This document shows positions 14,153-22,468 of a stretch of DNA of 64,000 nt, in pieces; position 1 is the stretch's first letter; each line of letters opens with the position of its first letter. The notes beneath the pieces are model-generated. The model did not search any database, was not told the origin of the DNA, and was given only the letters and a program-made list of their open reading frames with translations. A program made the position numbers and the translations under genes. Source of the DNA: Actinocatenispora thailandica (lineage in GTDB: Bacteria > Actinomycetota > Actinomycetes > Mycobacteriales > Micromonosporaceae); NCBI RefSeq assembly GCF_016865425.1, contig NZ_AP023355.1:3408198-3472197 (forward strand). The letters run 5' to 3'.

Positions 14153-15214
14153 TCAGACCTCCATCCCGTACGCGCGGCTGAACCGCACGTCGCCCTCGAC
14201 GATGTCGTGCATGTCGCTCACCCCGTACCGGAACATCAACGAGCGGTCGATGCCCATCCCGAACGCGAACCCGGAGTAGCGCTGCGGGTCGATGCCGCAG
14301 GCGGTCAGCACCCGCGGGTTGACCATGCCGCAGCCGCCCCACTCGACCCACTGCGGCCCGTCCCGGTGCTCCGGGAACCAGATGTCGTACTCGGCCGACG
14401 GCTCGGTGAACGGGAAGTAGTGCGGCCGGAACCGGGTCTTCGCGTCCGGCCCGAACACCGCGCGGGCGAAGTGGTCCAGCGTGCCGCGCAGGTGCGCCAT
14501 GGTGATGCCCTCGGCCACCACCAGCCCCTCCACCTGGTGGAAGACCGGAGTGTGGGTGGCGTCCAGTTCGTCGGTGCGGTACACCCGGCCGGGGCAGATG
14601 ATCGCGATCGGCGGCTGCCGGTCGAGCATCGTGCGCACCTGGCCCGGCGAGGTGTGGGTGCGCAGCACCAGACCCGGCGTGTCGGTGTAGAAGGTGTCCA
14701 TCTCGCCGCGCACCGGGTTGTCCGGCCCGATGTTGAGCGCGTCGAAGTTGAACCAGCTCGACTCGGCCTCCGGCCCGTCGACCACCTCGTAACCCATCCC
14801 GACGAACAGGTCGCAGATGCGTTCGATCAGCACCGGCAGCGGATGGCGGGCGCCGAGCGGGCTGCGATCGACCGGCAGCGTGACGTCGACGGTCTCCTCG
14901 TCGAGCACCCGCTGGCGTTCGGCCGCCTCGATCGCCGCATGCCGGGCGTCGTACGCGGCCTGGATCGCGGTGCGGGCCGCGTTGACCCGCTTGCCCGCGT
15001 CGGACTTCGCGGCCGGCGGCAGGCTGCCGATCTCGCGGCGGGCCAGCAGTACCGGCGCCCGGTCGCCCAGGTGCGCCACCCGGGCGGCGGCCAGCTCGTC
15101 GGCGCGTTCGGCCGCCGCGAACGCCTTCTCCGCGGCGGTCACCGCCGCGTCGAGGGAGGCCGGGTCGAGCAGCGTGGCCTCCTTCGGGTCGTACGGATCA
15201 TTGCGATAGGACAT
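14153..15214 (-). CDS. pheS: Phenylalanine-tRNA ligase alpha subunit
   Basis: 353 aa. An N-terminal coiled-coil tRNA-binding arm (residues about 12-95, rich in Ala, Glu and Arg) is followed by the class II catalytic core. Motif 1 area: GARHPLPVLIERICDLFVGMG. Motif 2: VFHQVEGLVVAEGITMAHLRG. Motif 3: GFAFGMGIDRSLMFRYG. The ATG has GGGAGAG just upstream. The likely -10 is TAGACT at 15298-15293. pheST follows the infC-rpmI-rplT-trmH group, a common actinobacterial order. Confidence 0.97.
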   Translation of the reverse strand: MSYRNDPYDPKEATLLDPASLDAAVTAAEKAFAAAERADELAAARVAHLGDRAPVLLARREIGSLPPAAKSDAGKRVNAARTAIQAAYDARHAAIEAAERQRVLDEETVDVTLPVDRSPLGARHPLPVLIERICDLFVGMGYEVVDGPEAESSWFNFDALNIGPDNPVRGEMDTFYTDTPGLVLRTHTSPGQVRTMLDRQPPIAIICPGRVYRTDELDATHTPVFHQVEGLVVAEGITMAHLRGTLDHFARAVFGPDAKTRFRPHYFPFTEPSAEYDIWFPEHRDGPQWVEWGGCGMVNPRVLTACGIDPQRYSGFAFGMGIDRSLMFRYGVSDMHDIVEGDVRFSRAYGMEV

Positions 15215-15292
15215 GACTCTCCCGGTAAGGCCCCGATGCGGGGTTGCTGTCGCCCGGCGACCGCCCGTGTTCGATGGGTACGCCAGCGCCAG

Positions 15293-15298
15293 AGTCTA
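15293..15298 (-). promoter_or_regulatory. pheS: Putative pheST -10 element
   Basis: TAGACT on the minus strand lies 79 nt before the pheS ATG; no clear -35 is seen. The leader between it and the ATG contains a CCCCG-cat-CGGGG hairpin close to the Shine-Dalgarno sequence. I see no T-box. Confidence 0.35.
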
Positions 15299-15358
15299 CG
15301 GATGCGGGCCATGCGGCTATGCCGCAGCCCGCCCAGCGCACCGGGCGAGGAGGTTCCT

Positions 15359-15380
15359 CGGCCCGCCGCTAGGCGGGCCG
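15359..15380. terminator. Hairpin between trmH and pheS
   Basis: CGGCCCGCC (15359-15367), loop GCTA, GGCGGGCCG (15372-15380): a perfect 9-bp GC stem about 130 bp after the trmH stop. It probably ends or attenuates transcription from the ribosomal-protein operon before pheST. The rest of 15215-15511 shows no coding signal. Confidence 0.6.
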
Positions 15381-15511
15381 GCTAAACGAGAGCGGCCGGC
15401 GACGTGGGCCGCGGCGGCGCGGCCCGCATCCGGCACCGGCCCGGCAGCGGTCGACGCTGGTCGACGGGCACGCCGACCGGGACGGACGCGCGGCCCACGA
15501 CTCGGCCATCG

Positions 15512-16519
15512 TCATCGCCCCTCGGCATCGGTGCGGCTCGGCTCGGCGGCGCCCCGCGGGCGCTGCGCACGGGCCGAAGTGTACAGGCAGACCGCGGCGG
15601 CGGCAGCCAGGTTCAGGCTCTCGGCCCGGCCGTGGATCGGTACCCGGACCCGGGCGTCGGCCGCCGCGGACAGCTCGGCGGACAGGCCGTGCGCCTCGGT
15701 ACCGAACAGCCACCCGGTCGGCACCGCGAACGCGCCGGCATCGACCAAGTCGTCCAGGTCGTACGCCCCGCGCAGATCGGTGGCGGCCACCCACAGCCCG
15801 GCCGACCGCAACGCCGCGACCACCGCCAGCGGCGCACCACCACGCACCACGTCGAGGTGGAAGACGCTCCCGGCCGAGGACCGCACGCACTTGCCGTTGT
15901 AGACGTCGACACTGTCGTCGGTGAACACGACCGCATCGGCGCCGGCGGCGTCCGCGGTGCGCAGCACCGTACCGGCGTTACCCGGGTCGGCGATGCCCGC
16001 CAGCACCACGACCAGCCGCGGTCGCCGGGCCAGGACGTCGGCGAGCGGCACGTCACGGTACCGGCAGACGGCGACCAGGCCCTGCGGGTTCCTGGTGTCC
16101 GCCAACGAGGCCAGCGCCCGGTCGGTCACCGCGGACACCCGGACCCCGGCCGCCCGCGCGGACTCCACCAGCGAGGCGTACCGGGACAGCGCCTCGACGG
16201 TGCCGAACAACTCCTCGGCACCGACCGCCTCGACGGTGCCGAACAACTCCTCGGCACCGACCGCCTCGACGGTGCCGAACAACTCCTCGGCATCGACCGC
16301 CTCGACAGCGCCGGCCGGGCGCTCGCCCGCTCCGGTCAGGGGCTCGACAGCGCCGGCCGCATCCTCGACAGCGAGGGCCTCGGACACGGCCTGCGGCCCC
16401 TCGGCCAGGAACCGCCGCTGCTCGTCGCGGCGGGACCGGCGCAGCAGGGTGCGGGCACGAACGACCCGGGGTGTCCGCTCGGTGTACACCGTGCCGACGT
16501 CCCCGGGTCGCCCGGTCAT
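15512..16519 (-). CDS. TrmH/SpoU family RNA 2'-O-methyltransferase
   Basis: 335 aa. The C-terminal SPOUT domain shows VVLAGIADPGNAGTVLRTADAAGADAVV, the SpoU N-G-R motif region, then GWLFGTEAHGLSAEL and RVPIHGRAESLNLAAAAAVCLY, the knotted AdoMet site. The N-terminal L30e-like domain (RRFLAEGPQAVSEAL) recognises RNA. Within it lies an Ala/Glu-rich insertion made of 36-bp tandem repeats. Substrate is rRNA or tRNA and cannot be fixed. ATG 16519 is 14 nt after the rplT stop, so it belongs to the infC operon. Homologues in this position are common in actinobacteria. Confidence 0.9.
   Translation of the reverse strand: MTGRPGDVGTVYTERTPRVVRARTLLRRSRRDEQRRFLAEGPQAVSEALAVEDAAGAVEPLTGAGERPAGAVEAVDAEELFGTVEAVGAEELFGTVEAVGAEELFGTVEALSRYASLVESARAAGVRVSAVTDRALASLADTRNPQGLVAVCRYRDVPLADVLARRPRLVVVLAGIADPGNAGTVLRTADAAGADAVVFTDDSVDVYNGKCVRSSAGSVFHLDVVRGGAPLAVVAALRSAGLWVAATDLRGAYDLDDLVDAGAFAVPTGWLFGTEAHGLSAELSAAADARVRVPIHGRAESLNLAAAAAVCLYTSARAQRPRGAAEPSRTDAEGR
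16191..16298 (-). repeat. Three 36-bp tandem repeats inside trmH
   Basis: Units 16191-16226 and 16227-16262 are identical; 16263-16298 has one substitution. A fourth degenerate half-unit follows. They encode EAVGAEELFGTV-type 12-residue repeats in the N-terminal domain, in frame, so copy number can change without breaking the gene. Near-identity points to recent expansion. Confidence 0.95.
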
Positions 16520-16533
16520 GCCGTTCTCGCCGC

Positions 16534-16905
16534 TCAGGCGGCGTCGCTTTCCGGCACCGCCTGGTGCGCCACCGCGACCAGTGCGGTGAACGCCTTGGCG
16601 TCGCTGACCGCGAGCTCGGCGAGCACCTTGCGGTCCACCTCGACACCGGCCGCCTTCAGGCCCTGGATGAACCGGTTGTAGGTCATCCCGTTCGCGCGGG
16701 CCGCCGCGTTGATCCGGGTGATCCACAGCCGGCGGAAGTCACCCTTGCGCGCCCGGCGATCCCGGTACGCGTAGGTCATCGAGTGGAGGACCTGCTCCTT
16801 GGCCTTGCGGTACAGCCGGGAGCGCTGGCCGCGGTAGCCGCTGGCCGTCTCCAGCATGGTCCTGCGCTTCTTCTGGGCATTCACTGCCCGCTTGACGCGT
16901 GCCAC
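16534..16905 (-). CDS. rplT: 50S ribosomal protein L20
   Basis: 123 aa. Begins [39 protein letters not shown] and continues [22 protein letters not shown], diagnostic of L20, which binds 23S rRNA early in 50S assembly and often autoregulates its operon. Third gene of infC-rpmI-rplT. Confidence 0.98.
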   Translation of the reverse strand: MARVKRAVNAQKKRRTMLETASGYRGQRSRLYRKAKEQVLHSMTYAYRDRRARKGDFRRLWITRINAAARANGMTYNRFIQGLKAAGVEVDRKVLAELAVSDAKAFTALVAVAHQAVPESDAA

Positions 16906-16995
16906 GGGTCTTCTCTCCTGCTCACTGCTCAGACGTCAGCCACCGGCCGCAGCGGCGGCGGTGGTGACGCGGGGAGGCGGATCTGGGGTGACTGG

Positions 16996-17190
16996 TCAGC
17001 GACCCAGCAGCCGCTTGATCCGATTCACGTCGTTCTTGGCAAACTCCTTGGTGCCAGCGAGCCGACGCATCATCGACGACGGCTTCCACTCTGCGTAGTG
17101 GCGCCGGTTCGCGCGCTCGTGGCGCAGCTTGCCTGTCCCGGTCACCTTGACCCGCTTGGTCATGCCCGAGTGGCTCTTGTTCTTCGGCAT
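16996..17190 (-). CDS. rpmI: 50S ribosomal protein L35
   Basis: 64 aa, basic. MPKNKSHSGMTKRVKVTGTGK and a C-terminus rich in Arg/Lys (RRLAGTKEFAKNDVNRIKRLLG) match L35. It lies between infC and rplT, as in most bacteria. A Shine-Dalgarno AAGGAGA precedes the ATG. Confidence 0.97.
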   Translation of the reverse strand: MPKNKSHSGMTKRVKVTGTGKLRHERANRRHYAEWKPSSMMRRLAGTKEFAKNDVNRIKRLLGR

Positions 17191-17242
17191 CGAGGTTTGT
17201 CTCCTTGACGTCGTCCCCGCCGGGAGCGGCGGGGACGGGTTA

Positions 17243-17818
17243 CTAGCGGGCGTCTGCGTCCGGTTCGTCCGGTGACGCCTGGCCGCCCTGACGCGCGGCC
17301 TCCTTGGTGGCGCGATGCGGCGCGACGACCATGATCATGTTTCGGCCGTCCTGCTTGGGGGCCGACTCCACGTAGCCCAGCTCGTCGATCTCCTCGGCGA
17401 GCTTGCGCAGCAGTCGGAATCCCAGCTCGGGCCGGCTCTGTTCGCGACCCCGGAACATGATCGTGATCTTGACCTTGTCTCCGGCCTTGAGGAACCGCAC
17501 GACGTGACCCTTCTTGGTCTCGTAGTCGTGCGAGTCGATCTTCGGTCGGAGCTTCATCTCCTTGATGACGGTCTGCTGCTGGTTGCGCCGCGCCTCGCGC
17601 GCCTTCAGTGCGCTCTCATACTTGAACTTGCCGTAGTCCATGAGCTTGCACACCGGAGGGCGCGCCATCGGCGCGACCTCGACCAGGTCCATGTCCACGT
17701 CCTGAGCCAGTTTGATCGCCTGGTCGAGCGGGACGATACCGACCTGCTCTCCCTCCGGGCCGACCAACCGGACCTCGCGTGCGCGGATCTGGTCGTTGAT
17801 GCGTGGCTCGGCGCTGAT
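17243..17818 (-). CDS. infC: Translation initiation factor IF-3, ATC start
   Basis: 191 aa. The N-domain begins [21 protein letters not shown], followed by the linker and the C-domain with [35 protein letters not shown] and [18 protein letters not shown]. The only reasonable start for the complete N-domain is ATC at 17818, preceded by GAGGAGG. AUU/AUC initiation of infC is a known autoregulation device, because IF-3 rejects non-canonical start codons and so limits its own synthesis. A TTG further in would remove conserved residues. A hairpin followed by TTTCG lies about 95 nt upstream. Confidence 0.96.
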   Translation of the reverse strand: MSAEPRINDQIRAREVRLVGPEGEQVGIVPLDQAIKLAQDVDMDLVEVAPMARPPVCKLMDYGKFKYESALKAREARRNQQQTVIKEMKLRPKIDSHDYETKKGHVVRFLKAGDKVKITIMFRGREQSRPELGFRLLRKLAEEIDELGYVESAPKQDGRNMIMVVAPHRATKEAARQGGQASPDEPDADAR

Positions 17819-18185
17819 GTGGCCTCCTCAACTCGGTGCCTGCCAACCGCCGTTGGTCGGCGGTCGCGGCCCGCCGCGGCGCGGCGGACCCACCAAGCGG
17901 CACCCGACCACACGAAAGGGCCCCGGCAGTCATGCCGAGGCCCGCTCGAACCGGTCACACCGACGGCAAGGCCGCCGAAGACCGCCCAACCACCCAGTGG
18001 CCGGACGATGGACCGGACCCGGACGCCACGCGGCGACTCGGGTGGGAGCGGGGCTCCACTTGGTGTCCTGTCAACACTACCTGTGACTTCGTGAACCGAC
18101 ACCTGGTCGGCCCGAAGGCACGCCGGCCCAGTGTAGCCGCCTGCCGCGGAAACCCGGCAGCGACCCCCACCGGCCGTGGTACCGG
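17819..18185. other. Long infC leader/intergenic region without a gene
   Basis: 367 bp between infC and the PH-domain gene. Besides the attenuator-like hairpin it holds a short GC stem near 17866-17886 (CGCGGCCCGCCGCGG). A TTGACA (minus strand, about 18071-18066) has no matching -10 at normal spacing, and a TAGTGT lies near the same place. The infC promoter probably lies between 18040 and 18110. No convincing ORF on either strand. Confidence 0.5.
17913..17943 (-). terminator. Attenuator-like hairpin in the infC leader
   Basis: On the minus strand GGGCCTCGGCA - TGAC - TGCCGGGGCCC (17943-17918) forms an 11-bp stem with one U-G pair, then TTTCG. It sits in the leader about 95 nt before infC, where L20 or IF-3 operons of other bacteria carry regulatory leaders. 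Direct evidence is only the inverted repeat and U-run. Confidence 0.6.
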
Positions 18186-18722
18186 TCAGGACCGGTGCGG
18201 CCCGGCTCCGGGCTGTCCGGCTCCGGGCTGTCCGGTCGCACCGCCGTGCGCGGCCAGCAGCCGGCGCAGCGCGCGCACCGCGTCCAGCGCGTACTCCTTG
18301 TCGCTCGCCTGGATCGCCATCAGCGCCACCTCGTCGTCGTCGGCCAGCTCCAGGCTCGCCCACGGCGAGCTGCGGTTGAACTTCACCGCGCGGACCACGT
18401 CCCAGGGCAGCTGGTAGCCACCGATGATGTTGCGCACGGTCACGCCGTTCGCATCGGCGCGGACCCGCGGACGCGCGATGGTCATGATCCCGAGCCCGAT
18501 CAGGGCACCCAGGATCACCATCGCCACCTGGTCGCCGCGATGGAACACGCCGCCGCCCTCGGTCTTGCCGGTCAGCGCCGTCGCGGTCGAGGCGAAGACG
18601 ACGAAGATCGCGATCGCCGCGATCGTGCAGATCCAGCGCACCTTGCGCGGCCGCACGTCCACGGCCGGGGTGGCCGACGTGCCGGCGGCCGGCGAGATCG
18701 GATGACTCGCGTCAGCACTCAC
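18186..18722 (-). CDS. PH-domain membrane protein
   Basis: 178 aa. A disordered N-terminus (about 30 residues) precedes two hydrophobic helices (WICTIAAIAIFVVFASTATAL and VAMVILGALIGLGIMTI). A bacterial PH-like domain follows, with ADANGVTVRNIIGGYQLPWDVVRAVKF, where the WDVV..VKF strand is typical. The tail ends in GQPGAG repeats. Such proteins are widespread in actinobacteria, often in early secreted-antigen neighbourhoods, with no defined role. GTG 18722 was chosen because the upstream extension is Arg/Cys-rich and not protein-like. Confidence 0.75.
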   Translation of the reverse strand: MSADASHPISPAAGTSATPAVDVRPRKVRWICTIAAIAIFVVFASTATALTGKTEGGGVFHRGDQVAMVILGALIGLGIMTIARPRVRADANGVTVRNIIGGYQLPWDVVRAVKFNRSSPWASLELADDDEVALMAIQASDKEYALDAVRALRRLLAAHGGATGQPGAGQPGAGPHRS

Positions 18723-18753
18723 ACGTCGAGTCTGCCTCGCCGCGCCCGCCGGG

Positions 18754-19983
18754 TCACCGGCGGGGCCGGGCCGCGACCCCGGACAGCAGCACCGCCACCA
18801 CCGTGAGCGCCGCGCCGGCCAGTACGGTCGGGGTCGGGTGCGTGGCGCCCGGCACGAACCGATCCAGCAGCAGGCCACCGACCAGCTGGCCGGCCACCAC
18901 CGCGAGCCCGGTACGCAGCACCCCCAGGGTGCGGATCGCCAGCAGGTTGGCGCCCGTCACCACCAGGGCGAGCACGCCGCCCAGATACAGCCACCAGCCG
19001 GCGCCGGGCGGGTGCGGCGCCAGCCCGCCGAACGCCGCGAACACGCCGCTGGCCAGCGACAGCACCGAGGTCCCGACCAGCGCGTTGACCAGCGAGGCCG
19101 AGCCGACGTTGCGCGCCACCAGGTTGACCCGGCCGTTGAGCGCGGACTGCACCGCCAACCCCAGCCCGAGCAGCAACACGAACCCGACCAGGCCCACCGC
19201 GAGCTGGCCGACCGGCCGGCCCGACTGCGCCACCGCCACCGCGGCGACCGCGAGTGCCGCACTGCCCAGCCGGACCGGGCTGACCGGCAGGCGCCCCGTC
19301 GGCCCCAACCCGATCCGGTCGGTGACGATGCCGCCGATCGAGGTACCGCACACCTGGACCACGGTGACCATCGCGACGCCCAGTACCGGGACGCTCAGCG
19401 CGGAGCCGGCGACGAACAGCGCGCCGCACGCGCCGCCCAGGTACTGCCACGGTCTCAGCCGGCCCCGGCGCAACCGGCGCAGCCCCGCCCGTACCGGCGG
19501 GAACGCGCACGCGGCCACCAGCAACAGCCCCGTGGCGACCCCGTTGGAGATCAGCGCCGCCAGTACCGGGGTGCCGATACGCTGCGCGAGCGCGCCGTTG
19601 ACCATTCCCTGCGCGGCCGAACCGGCGCCACCGGTCAGTGCGATCGCCACCGCCGCCGGGGCCGGCAGCAACCCGGCGGCCAGCCGGCCGGACCGGCTCG
19701 CCGCGGATCCGCCGGCGGTCCCGGTCCGCCGCGCCCGGCTGGCGCTGCCGGACCGATCACCGGTGTCCGGCCCGGCCCGCTCGGCCGCGGCCCGGGTGCG
19801 CGGGGCGCCGGATGCGGTCGCCGCCGCTCCGGCCGTGGCCCCGACGCGCCGATCCCCGGACGCCGACCCCGCCGATTCGGCCGTGCCCCCGACGCGCGAG
19901 ACCCCGGACGCCGGCCCCGCCGGTTCGACCGTGGCCCCGGCAGGCGGGTCCCCGGACGGTTCCCGGTCGGGCGGCGCGGTCAC
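18754..19983 (-). CDS. DMT-family transporter (YdcZ/DUF606-like), coupled to hisG
   Basis: 409 aa. Residues 1 to about 100 are low-complexity Ala/Gly/Arg with a loose period of about 15. Then come about ten membrane helices in two halves, with GGAGSAAQGMVNGALAQRIGTPVLAALISNGVATG in the first and LAVQSALNGRVNLVARNVGSASLVNALVGTSVL in the second. The NGxLAxxxGxPxxAxxxSN pattern repeated in each half is that of YdcZ/DUF606 permeases. Start GTG 19983 overlaps the hisG stop (GTGA), so it is translationally coupled to histidine synthesis genes. Substrate unknown. Confidence 0.8.
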   Translation of the reverse strand: MTAPPDREPSGDPPAGATVEPAGPASGVSRVGGTAESAGSASGDRRVGATAGAAATASGAPRTRAAAERAGPDTGDRSGSASRARRTGTAGGSAASRSGRLAAGLLPAPAAVAIALTGGAGSAAQGMVNGALAQRIGTPVLAALISNGVATGLLLVAACAFPPVRAGLRRLRRGRLRPWQYLGGACGALFVAGSALSVPVLGVAMVTVVQVCGTSIGGIVTDRIGLGPTGRLPVSPVRLGSAALAVAAVAVAQSGRPVGQLAVGLVGFVLLLGLGLAVQSALNGRVNLVARNVGSASLVNALVGTSVLSLASGVFAAFGGLAPHPPGAGWWLYLGGVLALVVTGANLLAIRTLGVLRTGLAVVAGQLVGGLLLDRFVPGATHPTPTVLAGAALTVVAVLLSGVAARPRR

Positions 19984-20825
19984 AACCGGCAGGCACTGAT
20001 GTCCGTCGCGAGGATGGCTCGGGCGCCCACCTCGTACAGCTCGTCCATCACCCGCTGCGCGTCGGTGCGAGCGATCATCGCCTGTACCGCCACCCACCCC
20101 TCGCGGTGCAGCGGCGAGACGGTCGGCGCCTCGATGCCCGGGGTCAACTCGGACGCCCGGTCCAGGTGCTCGACCCGCACGTCGTAGGCGAGCATCACGT
20201 ACCGCCGGGCCACCAGCACCCCGGACAGCCGCCGGGTCAGCTGGGTCACCGCGCCGTTGCCGGACATCCCGGACCGGCGCACCAGTACCGCCTCGGAGCG
20301 CAGCAGCGGCGCGCCGAACGGCTCCAGCCCGGCCTGGCGCAGCGTCGCGCCGGTGGACACCACGTCGGCCACCACGTCGGCGACGCCCAGCGCCACCGCG
20401 TTCTCCACCGCGCCGTCGAGCCGGATCACGTGCGCCGACACGCCGGCCTCGGCGAGCTGGCGGTGCACCACCCCCGGGTACGAGGTGGCGATGCGCCGGT
20501 CGGCCAGCTCGGACAGCTCTGCCACGGTGCCGGGACGCGCCGCGTACCGGAAGACCGAGCCACCGAAGCCCAGTTCGAGGATCTCCTCGGCCGGGGCACC
20601 GGAGTCGATCAGCAGATCGCGGCCGGTGATGCCCAGATCCAGGTCACCGGAGCCGACGTAGGTGGCGATGTCGCGCGGACGCAGGTAGAAGAACTGCACC
20701 GAGTTCGCCTCGTCGGTGCAGGTCAGGTCCTTCTCGGTACGGCGCTGCCGGTAACCGGCCTCGCGCAGCATGTCGATGGCGGGCGCGGACAGCGACCCCT
20801 TGTTCGGTACGGCGATGCGCAGCAT
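19980..20825 (-). CDS. hisG: ATP phosphoribosyltransferase (long form)
   Basis: 281 aa. First step of histidine synthesis (ATP plus PRPP). MLRIAVPNKGSLSAPAIDMLREAGY is the start, DLDLGITGRDLLIDSG binds substrate, and ADVVADVVSTGATLRQAGL is the PRPP loop. The C-terminal domain from about residue 210 (MLAYDVRVEHLDRASELTPGIEAPTVSPL) is the regulatory ACT-like module of HisG-long, which needs no HisZ and is histidine-inhibited. It follows hisE by 52 nt. Confidence 0.97.
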   Translation of the reverse strand: MLRIAVPNKGSLSAPAIDMLREAGYRQRRTEKDLTCTDEANSVQFFYLRPRDIATYVGSGDLDLGITGRDLLIDSGAPAEEILELGFGGSVFRYAARPGTVAELSELADRRIATSYPGVVHRQLAEAGVSAHVIRLDGAVENAVALGVADVVADVVSTGATLRQAGLEPFGAPLLRSEAVLVRRSGMSGNGAVTQLTRRLSGVLVARRYVMLAYDVRVEHLDRASELTPGIEAPTVSPLHREGWVAVQAMIARTDAQRVMDELYEVGARAILATDISACRL

Positions 20826-20877
20826 GCAGCGACTCCCGGACGATGGCGGGTGGGTGAACGACGACGGGTGCGGCCGA

Positions 20878-21141
20878 CTACAGATGTCGGTACACGTCGT
20901 CGAGCGTGAGCCCCTTCGCGATCATCAGCACCTGCGCGTGGTAGAGCAGCTGGGAGATCTCCTCGGCGGCCCGGTCGGCACCCTCGTGCTCGGCCGCCAT
21001 CCACGACTCGGCCGCCTCCTCGACGACCTTCTTGCCGATCGCATGCACGCCGGCCTGCAGTGCCGCGACCGTCCCGGAGTCCGGATCGGCGGCGGCGGCC
21101 TTGGCCGACAGTTCCGCGAACAGCTGATCGAAGGTCTTCAC
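20878..21141 (-). CDS. hisE: Phosphoribosyl-ATP pyrophosphatase
   Basis: 87 aa. Second step of histidine synthesis. [15 protein letters not shown], then [20 protein letters not shown] with the acidic metal-binding EEAAE of the MazG-like fold, and [24 protein letters not shown] 21141; an in-frame extension upstream is low complexity and unlikely. It is a stand-alone HisE, not fused to HisI, as usual in actinobacteria. Confidence 0.96.
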   Translation of the reverse strand: MKTFDQLFAELSAKAAAADPDSGTVAALQAGVHAIGKKVVEEAAESWMAAEHEGADRAAEEISQLLYHAQVLMIAKGLTLDDVYRHL

Positions 21142-21243
21142 GGTGTCCCATTCTGGCAGTTCCGCCCTGCGGGACGACGGCCGGTCCGCGGTACCGCCCG
21201 AGCCGGCACCGAACGCTCCCGGCCCGGGCCCTCGCTGCCCGAC

Positions 21244-21334
21244 CAGCCAGGCGCCCGGTGCCGGCCCGCCAGGCGCCCGGTGCCCGGCCAGCCGGACACT
21301 CGGTACCCGACCAGCCGGACGCTCAGTGCCCGCC
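21244..21334. repeat. Degenerate 23-bp tandem repeats after the lipoprotein gene
   Basis: Four imperfect copies of a unit like CAGCCGGACGCTCAGTGCCCG (21244-21266, 21267-21288, 21289-21311, 21312-21334) lie between hisE and the lipoprotein gene and run into its last codons. Units contain GGTGCCCGG/CGGTACCCG-type partial inverted repeats. Similar in style to the 26-bp array near 50600. Confidence 0.7.
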
Positions 21335-21895
21335 CGGCAGGGTCGGCATCCCGTTGCCCGGCTCGGTGGTCGTACCGTTGCCCGGCATCGTGGTCTGGCC
21401 GGGCCGGCCGCCGGTGCCGGGACTCGACGACGGGCCGCTGCCGGGCTGCGCAGTGCTCGACGGGCTGGCCGCTGCCGACTGCCCGCACGGCCGTGGGCCG
21501 TCCGGGCTCGGCGAGGCGGTGGTCGACGGTTGCCCGCCGCCGGCGCTGGGACTGGCACCGAGCCCGCCGCCGGTCGGGTTCTTCCCGCCGTTCAAGCCGC
21601 CACCGTTGTCGCCGCCGTTCAACCCGCCGTTGTCACCCGTCCCGCGCTGGCCGCCGTCGAGGCCGCCGGTGGACCGGCCGCTGGCGGACGGGCTCGGTGC
21701 ACCGAGGCCACCGTTCCCGTTGCCGCCGTCGCTACCTGCCGACGGTGACGCGGTCGCGGAGGCGCAGGCCGACGAGGCGGACGCGCTCGGCCGAGGCTGC
21801 GCCTTCGCGGTGTCCTTGCCGTCCTTGCAACCACTGAGCGCGGCCACCCCCACCGCAGCGAACACCACAATGCCGACTATTCGACGAATACGCAC
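21323..21895 (-). CDS. Low-complexity lipoprotein
   Basis: 190 aa. Signal peptide [20 protein letters not shown], then lipobox LSGC, so it is probably lipidated at Cys and exposed outside the membrane. The rest is disordered: Ser/Pro/Ala-rich, then a Gly/Asn stretch ([26 protein letters not shown]), then [14 protein letters not shown] near-repeats. No domain is recognisable. GTG 21895 gives a clean signal peptide; an ATG at 21922 would add nine residues without a ribosome site. It may be a cell-wall linker or spacer protein. Confidence 0.7.
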   Translation of the reverse strand: MRIRRIVGIVVFAAVGVAALSGCKDGKDTAKAQPRPSASASSACASATASPSAGSDGGNGNGGLGAPSPSASGRSTGGLDGGQRGTGDNGGLNGGDNGGGLNGGKNPTGGGLGASPSAGGGQPSTTASPSPDGPRPCGQSAAASPSSTAQPGSGPSSSPGTGGRPGQTTMPGNGTTTEPGNGMPTLPGGH

Positions 21896-21988
21896 GGAAC
21901 ATTCCAATCCCCCAGAAGACATCGCGACCGGAGGGTAGGTGGGCACCGCAACCCGCCGCCCCGGACCAGGACGGGGGCGTCACCCGGT

Positions 21989-22468
21989 TCAGCCGCGCAG
22001 GGCGCGGATCGTCAGCGCCGCATCCAGCGCGGCGATGGTGGCGTCGAAGCCCTTGTCCTCCGGCGAACCCGGCAGCCCGGCCCGATCGCGCGCCTGCTGC
22101 TCGGTGTGCACCGTCAGCACCCCCTGCCCCACCGGCACCCCGGTGTCCAGTGCGACGCGGGTCAGCCCGTCGGTGACCGACCGGCACACCATCTCGAAGT
22201 GCTCGGTCTCTCCCTTGATCACCACGCCCAGCGCGACGACCGCGTCGCAGCGCTCGGCGAGCGCCGCCGCGACCACCGGCAGCTCGACCGACCCGGCGAC
22301 CCGTACCGACCGCACGTCGGTGACGCCGCACGCGGCGGCGGCCGCCTCGGCGCGGGCCACCATCCGGTCGGTCAGCTTCTCGTGCCAGCGGGCGGCGACC
22401 AGGCCGAGCCGCAGCCCGGCCGCGGCCGGTAGCGCATCGGACAGGTCAGGTGCGGCGTGCCCGGCCAT
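21989..22468 (-). CDS. ribH: 6,7-dimethyl-8-ribityllumazine synthase
   Basis: 159 aa. Condenses the pyrimidinedione with dihydroxybutanone phosphate. LRLGLVAARWHEKLTDRMV is the substrate loop, VRVAGSVELPVVAAAL and ALGVVIKGETEHFEMVC are conserved, and HTEQQARDRAG lies near the C-terminus. The ATG overlaps the ribBA stop (TGATG). Last gene of ribE-ribBA-ribH under the FMN riboswitch; no ribD is in this window. Confidence 0.97.
   Translation of the reverse strand: MAGHAAPDLSDALPAAAGLRLGLVAARWHEKLTDRMVARAEAAAAACGVTDVRSVRVAGSVELPVVAAALAERCDAVVALGVVIKGETEHFEMVCRSVTDGLTRVALDTGVPVGQGVLTVHTEQQARDRAGLPGSPEDKGFDATIAALDAALTIRALRG

Noticed and set aside
16191-16298. 36-bp repeats as a CRISPR array
   Set aside because: Units are contiguous without spacers and encode an in-frame peptide repeat inside trmH.
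18066-18071. TTGACA as the infC -35
   Set aside because: No acceptable -10 at 16-19 bp downstream on the minus strand.
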